A DNA stretch of 64,000 nt from contig NZ_QGTM01000001.1 of the NCBI RefSeq assembly GCF_003182195.1, positions 62,001 to 126,000 on the forward strand, written 5' to 3'. The first letter of the stretch is position 1; the number at the start of each line of letters is the position of its first letter. The position numbers and the translations under genes are program-made. This document shows positions 47,136 to 55,011 of this stretch, in pieces. The stretch is from Halomonas sp. A11-A (GTDB lineage Bacteria > Pseudomonadota > Gammaproteobacteria > Pseudomonadales > Halomonadaceae). The notes under the pieces are model-generated. The model was not told the origin of the DNA, did not search any database, and saw only the letters and a list, made by a program, of their open reading frames with translations.

Positions 47136-47830
47136 GGCGAACCCGCGTCCGGTCGCTCGGGCAGCTGCCAGTCGATGGGCGCACGGCCGTGTTCGACCAG
47201 AAAGGCGTTGGCCCGGGAGAAATGGTGGTTGCCGAAGAAGCCGCGATGGGCGGAGAGCGGCGACGGGTGCGGCGACTCCAGCACCAGGTGGCGCGAGGCA
47301 TCGATCAGCGCCCTCTTCTTCCGCGCGTGGCTGCCCCACAGCAGGAACACCGTGGGCTCGCCGTGCTCGCTGACCGTGGCGATGGCGCGGTCGGTGAAGG
47401 TCTCCCAGCCGCGCCCCCGGTGGGAGCCGGCATTGCCCTGCTCCACCGTCAGCGAGGTGTTGAGCAGCAGCACCCCCTGGCGCGCCCAGTGCTCCAGGTG
47501 GCCGTGGGCCACCGGGCGGAAGCCGACATCGCTGGCCAGCTCCTTGTAGATGTTGGCCAGCGACGGCGGAATGCGCACCCCCGGCTTCACCGAGAAACAC
47601 AGGCCATGGGCCTGGCCGGGGCCGTGGTAGGGATCCTGACCGAGGATCACCACCTTGACGGACGGCAGAGGCGTCAGCTCGAAGGCCCGGAACCAGTCGG
47701 CGGAGTGAGGGTAGATGATCTTCCTGGCCGTCTTCTCGGCGGCCAGGAAGTCGCGCAGCGACTGCATGTAGGGCGCCTGGAACTCCTCGCCCAGCCACTG
47801 CTGCCAGCTATCGGGAAGCGGTGCCGCCAT
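47132..47830 (-). CDS. ung: Uracil-DNA glycosylase, family 1
   Basis: 232 residues. [24 protein letters not shown] holds the catalytic Asp and water-activating loop; [42 protein letters not shown] and the minor-groove loop [21 protein letters not shown] complete the family pattern. It removes uracil from DNA to start base excision repair. It lies between upp and gpt, among nucleobase salvage genes. Confidence 0.97.
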   Translation of the reverse strand: MAAPLPDSWQQWLGEEFQAPYMQSLRDFLAAEKTARKIIYPHSADWFRAFELTPLPSVKVVILGQDPYHGPGQAHGLCFSVKPGVRIPPSLANIYKELASDVGFRPVAHGHLEHWARQGVLLLNTSLTVEQGNAGSHRGRGWETFTDRAIATVSEHGEPTVFLLWGSHARKKRALIDASRHLVLESPHPSPLSAHRGFFGNHHFSRANAFLVEHGRAPIDWQLPERPDAGSP

Positions 47831-47848
47831 CCCTGCCCTCCTCGCGCC

Positions 47849-48328
47849 TCAGCGCTTGACCTGGTCGACCAGCGGCTCGACGTAGGCCACGCCCATGTCC
47901 CAGGGAAACTGGATCCAGCAGTCCTGAGCCACCTCCGTGAGGTACTGGTCCACCAGCGGGCGGCCCTCCGGCTTGGCATAGACGGTGACGAAGTGCGCCC
48001 GAGGCAGCAGCTCGCGCACCTTGCGCGCGGTCTTGCCGGTGTCCACCAGGTCGTCGACCAGCAGCCAGCCCTCGCCGTCATGGTCGACGCCCTTCATCAC
48101 GTCGAGCCCCCCCTGCTCCATGTGGTCGTAGCTCTTGATGCAGACGGTATCGATCAGCCGCACGTTGAGCTCCCGGGCGATCAGCGCGGCGGGGATCAGC
48201 CCGCCGCGGGTAATGGCGATGATGCCCTTGAAGTCGCGCTCCACCAGCTGGTGGCAGAGCTCGCGAACGTCGCGATGCAGCTGGTCCCAGGAGACGGTGA
48301 AGTGCTTGTGGTAGCGGTTGCTGCTCAT
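47849..48328 (-). CDS. gpt: Xanthine-guanine phosphoribosyltransferase
   Basis: 159 residues. [36 protein letters not shown], the PRPP loop [23 protein letters not shown], then [34 protein letters not shown]. The match to E. coli Gpt extends over the whole length. It salvages xanthine and guanine to nucleotides. It starts 4 bases after the apt stop and probably shares its transcript. Confidence 0.94.
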   Translation of the reverse strand: MSSNRYHKHFTVSWDQLHRDVRELCHQLVERDFKGIIAITRGGLIPAALIARELNVRLIDTVCIKSYDHMEQGGLDVMKGVDHDGEGWLLVDDLVDTGKTARKVRELLPRAHFVTVYAKPEGRPLVDQYLTEVAQDCWIQFPWDMGVAYVEPLVDQVKR

Positions 48329-48332
48329 GGGG

Positions 48333-48878
48333 TCACTCGTCCTCGGTGAAGGAACAGACAGCGAAGACGTTGAAGCCCGCCTCGCGGATGCGCGCAGAGC
48401 CGCCGAGATCCGGCAGGTCGACGATGGTGGCGGTCTCCACCACCTGGCCCCCGCTGCGGGTGATCAGCTTGGCGGCGGCCAGCATGGTGCCGCCGGTGGC
48501 GATCAGGTCATCGACGATCAGAATGCGATCGCCCTGCTTGAAGGCGTCGGAGTGGAGCTCCACCTCGGCCTCGCCGTACTCCAGGGTGTAGGTCTCGCTG
48601 ATGGTACGGAAAGGCAGCTTGCCCTTCTTGCGCACCGGCACGAAGCTGCAGCCGAGCTCGTAGGCCAGCGGCGCCCCGACGATGAAGCCGCGGGCGTCGA
48701 TGGCGGCGACGGCATCAATCTCCATTTCCTGGTAGCGGTGCACGAAGCTGTCGATCAGTTTGCGGAAGGCCGCGCTGTTCTGCAGCAGCGGCGTGATGTC
48801 ACGGAAGTTCACCCCCGGCTGCGGCCAGTCGGGGACGGTGCGGATGACGGACTTGATGTAGTCGCCGTAGATGCTCAT
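48333..48878 (-). CDS. apt: Adenine phosphoribosyltransferase
   Basis: 181 residues. [56 protein letters not shown], the adenine-site segment and the PRPP loop [21 protein letters not shown]. It converts adenine to AMP. It lies 43 bases after the purine permease gene and directly before gpt. Confidence 0.96.
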   Translation of the reverse strand: MSIYGDYIKSVIRTVPDWPQPGVNFRDITPLLQNSAAFRKLIDSFVHRYQEMEIDAVAAIDARGFIVGAPLAYELGCSFVPVRKKGKLPFRTISETYTLEYGEAEVELHSDAFKQGDRILIVDDLIATGGTMLAAAKLITRSGGQVVETATIVDLPDLGGSARIREAGFNVFAVCSFTEDE

Positions 48879-48921
48879 CGATACGGGTCTCGGTGAGTGG
48901 GTGCAAGCGGTAGTCGGGGGA

Positions 48922-50232
48922 TCAGTCGAGGAACAGGAACTTGGCGGCGAACAGCAGCGCCAGCACGACCACCGCCGGATTGAGGTCCTGGAAGCGCCCG
49001 GAGAGCGCCTTGATCGCCGCATAGCTGATGAAGCCCAGGGCGATGCCCTCGGCGATGGAGAAGGTCAGCGGCATGGCCAGGGCGGCGATCAGCACCGGCG
49101 CGGCGTCGGTGGGGTCTTCCCAGTTGGCATGGGCCAGGCTGCCGGCCATCAGCACCGCCACGTAGAGCAGCGCGCCGGCGGTGGCGTAGGCGGGAATCGA
49201 GCCCGCCAGCGGGGCGAAGAAGAGGCTGATCAGGAACAGCACCGCGACCACCACGGCGGTCAGACCGGTGCGCCCGCCGGAGGCGATGCCCGCAGTGGAC
49301 TCGATGTAGCTGGTGGTGGTGGAGGTGCCGAGCACCGCACCGGCCATGGAGGCGGTGCTGTCGGCCATCATGGCGCGCCCGAGGCGCGGCAGCTTGCCGT
49401 CCTTGTCGAGCAGCTTGCCGCGATGGGCCACGCCCACCAGAGTGCCGGAGGTGTCGAAGAGGTCGACGAACAGGAAGGCGAAGATCACGCTGAGCATGGC
49501 GATGTCCAGCGCCCCCCACAGGTCCAGCGCCATGAAGGTGGGGGCGATGGAGGGCGGCATGGACATGATGCCGCCATACTCGTTGTGGCCGAGCAGCATG
49601 GCCATCACGGTGATGCCAAGGATGCCGATCATCACCGCCCCGGTGACCTTCAGGTAGGCCAGCGCGGTGATCACGAAGAAGCCCAGCAGCGCATAGATGG
49701 CCGCCGGCTGGGAGAGATCTCCCAGGGAGACGTAGGTGGCCGGGTTGGAGACCACGATACCGGCGTTCTTCAGGGCGATCATCGCCAGGAAGAGGCCGAT
49801 ACCGGCGGCGATGCCAAGGCGTAGGGAGAGCGGGATCGAGTGGATGATCCACTCGCGCACCTTGAAGATGCTGAGCAGGAAGAAGCAGAGACCGGAGAAG
49901 AAGACCGCGCCGAGCGCCGCCTCCCAGGTGTAGCCCATGCCCAGCACCACGCCGTAGGTGAAGAAGGCATTGAGGCCCATGCCCGGCGCCTGGGCGATGG
50001 GGTAGTTCGCCCACAGCCCCATGATCAGACAGCCGATGGCCGCGGCCAGGCAGGTGGCGACGAAGACCGCGCCATAGTCCATGCCTGCCTCGGAGAGGAT
50101 GCTGGGGTTGACGAAGATGATGTAGGCCATGGTCAGGAAGGTGGTGATCCCGGCGATGACCTCGGTCTTCACGTTGGTGTTGTGCTCGGACAGCTTGAAC
50201 TGCTTGTCGATCAGGCTCTTCATGAGGCTCAT
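48922..50232 (-). CDS. Purine permease of the AzgA/GhxP-AdeP type (NCS2 superfamily)
   Basis: 436 residues, about 13 membrane segments. [25 protein letters not shown] is the family N-terminus; [71 protein letters not shown] and [21 protein letters not shown] follow. It is a proton-linked importer for adenine, guanine or hypoxanthine, fitting with apt and gpt just downstream. The exact substrate cannot be read from the sequence. ATG 50223, three codons in, is an alternative start. Confidence 0.92.
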   Translation of the reverse strand: MSLMKSLIDKQFKLSEHNTNVKTEVIAGITTFLTMAYIIFVNPSILSEAGMDYGAVFVATCLAAAIGCLIMGLWANYPIAQAPGMGLNAFFTYGVVLGMGYTWEAALGAVFFSGLCFFLLSIFKVREWIIHSIPLSLRLGIAAGIGLFLAMIALKNAGIVVSNPATYVSLGDLSQPAAIYALLGFFVITALAYLKVTGAVMIGILGITVMAMLLGHNEYGGIMSMPPSIAPTFMALDLWGALDIAMLSVIFAFLFVDLFDTSGTLVGVAHRGKLLDKDGKLPRLGRAMMADSTASMAGAVLGTSTTTSYIESTAGIASGGRTGLTAVVVAVLFLISLFFAPLAGSIPAYATAGALLYVAVLMAGSLAHANWEDPTDAAPVLIAALAMPLTFSIAEGIALGFISYAAIKALSGRFQDLNPAVVVLALLFAAKFLFLD

Positions 50233-50270
50233 TCCTGCGCGCGTGGACGGTGCGACGGTCCCTTGGGGGG

Positions 50271-50302
50271 ACGAGAAGGGTCACGAGAAGGGTCACGAGA
50301 AA
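50271..50302. repeat. Short tandem repeat, 12-base unit, about 2.6 copies
   Basis: ACGAGAAGGGTC occurs twice in a row and begins a third time (ACGAGAAAAG). It lies 40-70 bases upstream of the purine permease start, in its leader or promoter region. The rest of the 230-base gap to riboflavin synthase shows no gene and no recognisable purine riboswitch. Confidence 0.7.
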
Positions 50303-50464
50303 AGCGGCCTATGGTACCCACATCCCCGGCGGGATGCGAGAGACCGGAAGGCCGCCGATTCAGACGCTTCACGCTGCTCTTCACACTGTATAAGCAAAGG
50401 CCGGGCCAGGCGCCAGCCGCGCCGCCAACGCAGACCTGACGAAATGGTCAATCACCCGCTGCGT

Positions 50465-51094
50465 TCAGATGCCGCGGGCCGCCAGCACCCGCTCCACGGT
50501 CTCGACGATGGCCTGGGTCTGGGGGTCGATCTCGATGTTGACACGATCGCCCGGCACCCGGTCCACCAGGGTGGTACGGGCCAGGGTCTCGGGGATCAGG
50601 TTGACGCAAAAGCGCGGGCCGTGGGCGGCGCTGGCCGGGCGCACCTCGCCGATGGTCAGGCTCGCGCCATCGACGCCGATGTAGCCCTTGTCGAACAGGA
50701 AGCGCCCCAGGGCGTGGGGCAGTTCGAACCAGAGGCGACGATTGTTGGGTGCCTCATCGAGCTCCACCAGTTCGGCCATCGCCATCACGTGGCCGGACAT
50801 CGAGTGCCCGCCGATCTCGTCGCCGAAGCGGGCGGCGCGCTCGATATTGACCCTGTCGCCGACCGCCAGTGCACCAAGATTGGTCACCCTGAGGGTCTCG
50901 CGCATCAGGTCGAAGCTAATCCGCTCTCCGTCGATGGCGGTCACCGTCAGGCAGACCCCGTTGTGGGCCACCGAGGCACCGAGCTCAAGCCCCTGGCGCA
51001 GCGCCTCGGGCAGGGCGATGACATGGGTGCGGAACTGCTCCGCTTCTTCAATGGCGACCACCTCGGCGGTGCCCTGCACGATACCGGTGAACAT
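50465..51094 (-). CDS. ribE: Riboflavin synthase, alpha subunit
   Basis: 209 residues with the two-fold lumazine-binding repeat: MFTGIVQGTAEVVAIEE, LGASVAHNGVCLTVTAIDGERISFDLMRETL, NIERAARFGDEIGGHSMSGHVM, then the second repeat with YIGVDGASLTIGEV and FCVNLIPETLARTTL. It dismutates two dimethylribityllumazine molecules to riboflavin. It stands alone, without ribBAH beside it and without a visible FMN riboswitch upstream. E. coli names this gene ribC/ribE. Confidence 0.95.
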   Translation of the reverse strand: MFTGIVQGTAEVVAIEEAEQFRTHVIALPEALRQGLELGASVAHNGVCLTVTAIDGERISFDLMRETLRVTNLGALAVGDRVNIERAARFGDEIGGHSMSGHVMAMAELVELDEAPNNRRLWFELPHALGRFLFDKGYIGVDGASLTIGEVRPASAAHGPRFCVNLIPETLARTTLVDRVPGDRVNIEIDPQTQAIVETVERVLAARGI

Positions 51095-51272
51095 GGCGTC
51101 TCCTCGACTGGGATGGGCCCCGGACGGGGCCAAGGCTCACGAGTGTAGAGAACTCCGCCCCGCCGCGTCCACGCCGGGACCCGGCAGCTCAGCACTTTCA
51201 CCTACCATCCACGATTGAACAGGAAATTATTCTGTCTACCTGGCGGGTCGGCCACAACAACACCCAGGCTGA

Positions 51273-51301
51273 TTGACAGCCACGTCCGCCGCGCCTAAGC
51301 T
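51273..51301 (+). promoter_or_regulatory. Promoter of the metN leader
   Basis: A perfect -35 TTGACA (51273-51278), exactly 17 bases, then TAAGCT (51296-51301). The -10 is weak (3 of 6), but the predicted start near 51308 falls just before the riboswitch-like leader. Confidence 0.5.
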
Positions 51302-51316
51302 TCCTCGCTACATTGA

Positions 51317-51403
51317 ACGGCGCCGATTTGTACCCGGCTTGCGGGCGCCAGCGCGGTGGCACGCTCCTCGGAGCGGCCAGCGTGTGAAGTGCAGCTAAAA
51401 GGG
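51317..51403 (+). promoter_or_regulatory. SAM-II-like riboswitch upstream of metNIQ
   Basis: P1 is GGCGCC (51319-51324) pairing with GGCGCC (51344-51349). The loop between them starts GATTTG and continues to CCGGCTTGC, as in SAM-II aptamers of alphaproteobacteria. The 3' core GAAGTGCAGCTAAAAGGG (51386-51403) matches the conserved SAM-II end (AA, then GCTAAAA, then GGG). Between the two parts is an additional stem-loop (about 51355-51380, CGCTCC-TC-GGAGCG at its tip). The P2 pseudoknot is only partly visible: 51339-51343 can pair with 51390-51394. The methionine transporter genes downstream support a SAM sensor. It needs a covariance-model test. Confidence 0.6.
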
Positions 51404-51419
51404 TGTGTCCAGCGTTGAT

Positions 51420-51445
51420 GGCCACCCGCAAGGGTGGCCTTTTTT
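51420..51445 (+). terminator. Intrinsic terminator in the metN leader
   Basis: An 8-base-pair stem (GGCCACCC with GGGTGGCC) around GCAA is followed by six T residues. It is 17 bases after the aptamer and 55 bases before the metN ATG, so it can work as the expression platform of the riboswitch. Confidence 0.85.
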
Positions 51446-51499
51446 GTGCTCCACCCTGTCCTGCCCCGCCCGCCCCGGCGCCCCGTTTGCGGTGCTTCC

Positions 51500-52558
51500 A
51501 TGATCCGACTACGTAACGTCTCCAAGACCTATGTCCTCAAGGGCCGGCGCGGCAGCGCCCGGACCGTCCAGGCGTTGAAGGATATCGACTTCCACGTGCC
51601 CGCCGGCCAGATCCACGGCGTGATCGGCCTCTCCGGGGCCGGCAAGTCGACCCTGATCCGCTGCGTCAACCTGCTCGAACACCCCACTACCGGCACCGTC
51701 ACCGTGGACGGCCAGGAGCTCACCGGGCTCTCCCGCCAGGCGCTCAACCAGGCGCGCCACGGGATCGGCATGATCTTTCAGCACTTCAATCTGCTGACCA
51801 ATCGCACGGTATTCGCCAACGTGGCCCTGCCCCTGGAGCTGATGGGCATGAAGCGCGCCGAGATCCGCAGCCGGGTCACGCCGCTGCTGGAGCTGGTGGG
51901 CCTGGCCGACAAGGCGGCCCAGTACCCGGCCCAGCTCTCCGGCGGCCAGAAGCAGCGGGTGGCCATCGCCCGAGCGCTGGCCAGCCGGCCCAAGGTGCTG
52001 CTGTGTGACGAGGCCACCTCGGCGCTGGATCCCCAGACCACCGCCTCGATCCTGGCGCTCTTGCGCGACATCAACCAGAAACTCGGCCTGACCATCCTGC
52101 TGATCACCCACGAGATGGAGGTGGTCAAGGCGATCTGCCACCGGGTCAGCCTGATCTCCGATGGCGAGCTGGTCGAGGAGGCCGAGGTCGGCGACTTCTT
52201 CACCTCGCCCAAGACCCAGCTGGGCCGCGAGTTCCTCAACGACTTCCTCCGGCTGGAGCCGCCCCGGGCGCTCTTCGAGCGTCTGGAGGCGACGCCCGGC
52301 GAGCACACCCACCCGGTGGTGCGCCTGGCCTTCTCGGGCGACGCCGTCTCCACCCCGCTGATCTCCCGGCTCGCCCGGGAGTGCGGCGTCGACGTCAGCA
52401 TCCTGCAGGCCAAGGTGGAGTCGATCCAGGAGCGCACCCTGGGGCTGATGATCGCCGAACTGATGGGCCCGCCGGTCAAGACCCGCGAGGCCATCGACTA
52501 CCTCGAATCCCATGATCTGCACGTGGAGGTGCTCGGCCATGTCCAGCGCAATGATTGA
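51500..52558 (+). CDS. metN: Methionine ABC transporter ATPase
   Basis: 352 residues. Walker A GVIGLSGAGKSTLIRCVNLL, RHGIGMIFQHFNLLTNRTVFANVALPLEL, signature [15 protein letters not shown], Walker B KVLLCDEATSALDPQTT and LITHEMEVVKAICHRV, followed by a C-terminal NIL domain (from about residue 275) that senses methionine in the family. It powers import of D/L-methionine with MetI and MetQ. The ATG at 51500 is the family start; 22 upstream codons run through the terminator and are rejected. Confidence 0.95.
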   Translation: MIRLRNVSKTYVLKGRRGSARTVQALKDIDFHVPAGQIHGVIGLSGAGKSTLIRCVNLLEHPTTGTVTVDGQELTGLSRQALNQARHGIGMIFQHFNLLTNRTVFANVALPLELMGMKRAEIRSRVTPLLELVGLADKAAQYPAQLSGGQKQRVAIARALASRPKVLLCDEATSALDPQTTASILALLRDINQKLGLTILLITHEMEVVKAICHRVSLISDGELVEEAEVGDFFTSPKTQLGREFLNDFLRLEPPRALFERLEATPGEHTHPVVRLAFSGDAVSTPLISRLARECGVDVSILQAKVESIQERTLGLMIAELMGPPVKTREAIDYLESHDLHVEVLGHVQRND

Positions 52559-53192
52559 CCTTATCCTCCGAGCCACCCTGGACACTCTCTACATGGTGGC
52601 CATCTCCGGGGTGCTCTCGGCTCTGGTGGGCATTCCCCTCGGGGTGCTGCTCTACGTCACCCGCCCCGGCCAGCTGCTGGCCCAACCGACGGTGAACGGC
52701 GTGCTCGGCATCGTCACCAACATCGGCCGCTCGATACCCTTCATCATCCTGATGGTGGCGATCATCCCCTTCACGCGCATGCTGGTGGGGACCTCCATCG
52801 GCACCAATGCCGCCGCCGTGCCGCTGACCATTGCCGCCATCCCCTTCATCGCCCGCCTGGTGGAGGGCGCGCTGAACGAGATCAACCCGGGCCTGGTGGA
52901 GGCCGCCCAGTCCATGGGCGCCACCCCCTGGCAGATCATCCACAAGGTACTGCTGCCCGAGGCCCGCGGTGGTATCTTCACGGCGCTGACCGTCACCGTG
53001 GTGACCCTGGTGAGCTACTCCGCCATGGCCGGCGCCGTGGGCGGCGGCGGCCTGGGTGATCTGGGCATCCGCTACGGCTACAACCGCTTCAACCCCACCA
53101 TCATGCTGATCACGGTGGCGATACTCGTGGTCATGGTGCAGGGCTTTCAGAGCATCGGGGACTATCTCGTTCGCAAGAGCGATCACAAATAG
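52539..53192 (+). CDS. metI: Methionine ABC transporter permease
   Basis: 217 residues, five membrane segments. IDLILRATLDTLYMVAISGVLSALVGIPLGVLL at the N-terminus, GRSIPFIILMVAIIPFTRMLVGTSIG, the ATPase-coupling EAA loop VEAAQSMGATPWQIIHKVLLPEA, and YSAMAGAVGGGGLGDLGIRYGYNRF. It overlaps the end of metN by 20 bases. The start MSSAMIDL at 52539 is chosen over an earlier in-frame ATG. Confidence 0.94.
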   Translation: MSSAMIDLILRATLDTLYMVAISGVLSALVGIPLGVLLYVTRPGQLLAQPTVNGVLGIVTNIGRSIPFIILMVAIIPFTRMLVGTSIGTNAAAVPLTIAAIPFIARLVEGALNEINPGLVEAAQSMGATPWQIIHKVLLPEARGGIFTALTVTVVTLVSYSAMAGAVGGGGLGDLGIRYGYNRFNPTIMLITVAILVVMVQGFQSIGDYLVRKSDHK

Positions 53193-53232
53193 CAAAAAGC
53201 TATTTAAAATTATATTTTTATTCCGCTATTAT
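53187..53232 (+). promoter_or_regulatory. AT-rich spacer with hairpin between metI and metQ
   Basis: A 7-base-pair AAATAGC/GCTATTT hairpin (53187-53205) overlaps the metI stop and is followed by a strongly AT-rich stretch containing TATTAT (53227-53232). It could be a partial terminator, a processing site or a separate metQ promoter; binding-protein genes often need extra expression. Confidence 0.4.
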
Positions 53233-53258
53233 CACACCATCATCACAGGAGACCCGCC

Positions 53259-54053
53259 ATGCGCAAGATACTGCTCAGCACCCTGCTCGCCTCCAGCCTG
53301 GCCCTCGGCGCCGGCAGCGCCCTGGCCGACGAGCACCGCATCAAGGTCGGCACCGTGGCCGGCCCCGAGACCGACGTGATGCAGGTAGCCGCCGAGATCG
53401 CCCTGCGCGAGTACGGCCTGACCGTGGAGATCATCGAGTTCACCGACTACGTGACCCCCAACGCGGCCCTGGCCGACGGTAGCCTGGACGCCAACGCCTA
53501 CCAGCACGAGCCCTACATGCTGGCCATGGTCAACGACCGCGGCTACGACTTCGCCATCGCCGGACGCACCTTCGTCTATCCCATCGGCGCCTACTCCGAG
53601 AAGTACGCAAGCATCGACGAGCTCCCCGAGGGCGCCCTGATCGCCCTGCCCAACGACCCCTCCAACGAGGGCCGCTCGCTGATCCTGATGCACAACGAGG
53701 GGCTGATCCAGCTCGACGATCCGGAAAACCTCGAAGCCACCCCCCTGAACGTGGTGGAGAACCCGCGCAACTTCCGCTTCCGCGAGATCGAGGCGGCCCA
53801 GCTGCCCCGCGTGCTGCCCGACGTGGACATGGCCTTCATCAACAACACCTTCGCCCAGCCCGCCGGCCTGAGCCTGGACGACGCCCTGATCAAGGAGGGC
53901 CCGGAGTCCCCCTACGTCAACCTGATCGTGGTGCGCAGCGGCGACGAGGAGCGTGAGGCGATCCAGCAACTGGTGCGCAGCTACCAAACCGAGGAAGTGA
54001 AGGCCAAGGCGGCCGAGCTGTTTGGGCCGGCGGCGGTGCCCGGCTGGGAATAA
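53259..54053 (+). CDS. metQ: Methionine-binding protein of the MetNIQ transporter
   Basis: 264 residues. A signal peptide (MRKILLSTLLASSLALGAGSALA) without a lipobox Cys implies a soluble periplasmic protein, unlike lipidated E. coli MetQ. The mature part has IKVGTVAGPETDVMQVAAEIA, FTDYVTPNAALADGSLDANAYQHEPYM, YPIGAYSEKY, LPNDPSNEGRSLILMHNEGLI, FINNTFAQPAGLS and SPYVNLIVVRSGDE, all of the NLPA/MetQ family. It delivers methionine to MetNI. The gene end lies inside a tandem repeat. Confidence 0.94.
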   Translation: MRKILLSTLLASSLALGAGSALADEHRIKVGTVAGPETDVMQVAAEIALREYGLTVEIIEFTDYVTPNAALADGSLDANAYQHEPYMLAMVNDRGYDFAIAGRTFVYPIGAYSEKYASIDELPEGALIALPNDPSNEGRSLILMHNEGLIQLDDPENLEATPLNVVENPRNFRFREIEAAQLPRVLPDVDMAFINNTFAQPAGLSLDDALIKEGPESPYVNLIVVRSGDEEREAIQQLVRSYQTEEVKAKAAELFGPAAVPGWE

Positions 54054-54087
54054 GACCGGCTGGGAATAAGACCGGCTGGGAATAAGA
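54041..54087 (+). repeat. Tandem repeat, 16-base unit, three copies, over the metQ stop codon
   Basis: CGGCTGGGAATAAGAC is present three times in a row (the third lacks the last base). The first copy encodes the last residues and the TAA stop of MetQ, so two extra copies of the gene end follow it. Confidence 0.9.
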
Positions 54088-54091
54088 AAAA

Positions 54092-54126
54092 CGGAGAGGC
54101 TAGTGCGTAACGCATCTCCGAATTTT
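54092..54126 (+). terminator. Terminator after metQ
   Basis: CGGAGA (54092-54097) pairs with TCTCCG (54115-54120), with an inner TGCG/CGCA pair, and is followed by AATTTTC. It lies immediately after the tandem repeat. Confidence 0.6.
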
Positions 54127-54186
54127 CATGATGACCCATAGAGCATTGGAGGCCGGCCTTAGCCGGCCTCTGCCATTTCAGGAGCC

Positions 54187-54657
54187 ATGATGATCGTTGA
54201 CTACCCCCTGCTGGCCCGCCAGCTCGCCGCCCTGCTCGATACCCGCGACTGGCTGACCAACAGCGCCCAGACCGCCGCCTTCCTGATGCAGGAGCTCCCC
54301 GAGCTCAACTGGGTGGGCTTCTACCTGCAGCGCGCGCCCGAAACGCTCTGCCTCGGCCCCTTCCAGGGCAAGCCCGCCTGCCACCCCATTCCCTTCAGCA
54401 GGGGGGTGTGCGGCGCCGCGGCGCGCACTCGCAGCACCCAGCGCATCGACGATGTCCACGCCGTGACCGACCATATCGCCTGCGACGCCGCCTCCCAGGC
54501 CGAGCTGGTGGTCCCCATCGTGGCAGGCGACTGGCTGTGGGGCGTGCTAGACCTGGACAGCCCGAGGCGCGGGCGTTTCAGCGCCGACGACCAGGCCGGC
54601 ATCGAGGCCCTGGTGGCGATCTTTATCGAGCGCACAGAACTGACGCTGCCCGCCTGA
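54187..54657 (+). CDS. msrC: Free methionine-(R)-sulfoxide reductase (GAF-domain type)
   Basis: 156 residues, one GAF domain. The E. coli YebR/MsrC pattern is clear: NWVGFYLQRAPETLCLGPFQGKPACHPIPFSRGVCGAAA, RIDDVHAVTDHIACDAASQAELVVPIV and WGVLDLDSPRRGRFS, with the three family Cys residues all present. It reduces free methionine-R-sulfoxide. Its place right after metNIQ suggests that imported oxidised methionine is repaired. A 9-base-pair hairpin (54149-54170) lies just before its ribosome site. Confidence 0.93.
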   Translation: MMIVDYPLLARQLAALLDTRDWLTNSAQTAAFLMQELPELNWVGFYLQRAPETLCLGPFQGKPACHPIPFSRGVCGAAARTRSTQRIDDVHAVTDHIACDAASQAELVVPIVAGDWLWGVLDLDSPRRGRFSADDQAGIEALVAIFIERTELTLPA

Positions 54658-54705
54658 CGCGTGGCGCCGGCAGAAAATCGGAAGACACGGCTCGCGGCTG
54701 ATGAA

Positions 54706-54749
54706 GCAAAAAGCAGAACGCCCCCGCAGCAGGGCTGCGGGGGCGTTCT
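54706..54749 (-). terminator. Terminator of the tRNA-Val genes
   Basis: A perfect 16-base-pair GC-rich stem (54715-54730 with 54734-54749) is followed on the minus strand by a run of five T residues. It begins 6 bases after the downstream tRNA 3' end. Confidence 0.8.
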
Positions 54750-54755
54750 GGAATC

Positions 54756-54832
<77 letters not shown>

Positions 54833-54853
54833 GTGGTGATGCCTGCTGCGTGC

Positions 54854-54930
<77 letters not shown>

Positions 54931-55011
54931 GTTTCAGCAGCAGATTGCCGGGGCGTGCTCGCCTCGGCAACGGATGCATATATTACCGATCCCCAAGGAT
55001 TTTGCAAGCCT

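Noticed and set aside
50233..50464. Purine riboswitch upstream of the purine permease
   Set aside because: No conserved purine-aptamer core is visible; only a short tandem repeat is present.
51095..51272. FMN riboswitch for the riboflavin synthase gene
   Set aside because: None of the conserved RFN element words are present on the minus strand upstream of 51094.
51330..51400. SAH riboswitch on the minus strand (CCGAGGAGCG word)
   Set aside because: Only the short GAGGAGCG word matches. The rest of the SAH aptamer is missing, and the downstream gene on that strand is riboflavin synthase.
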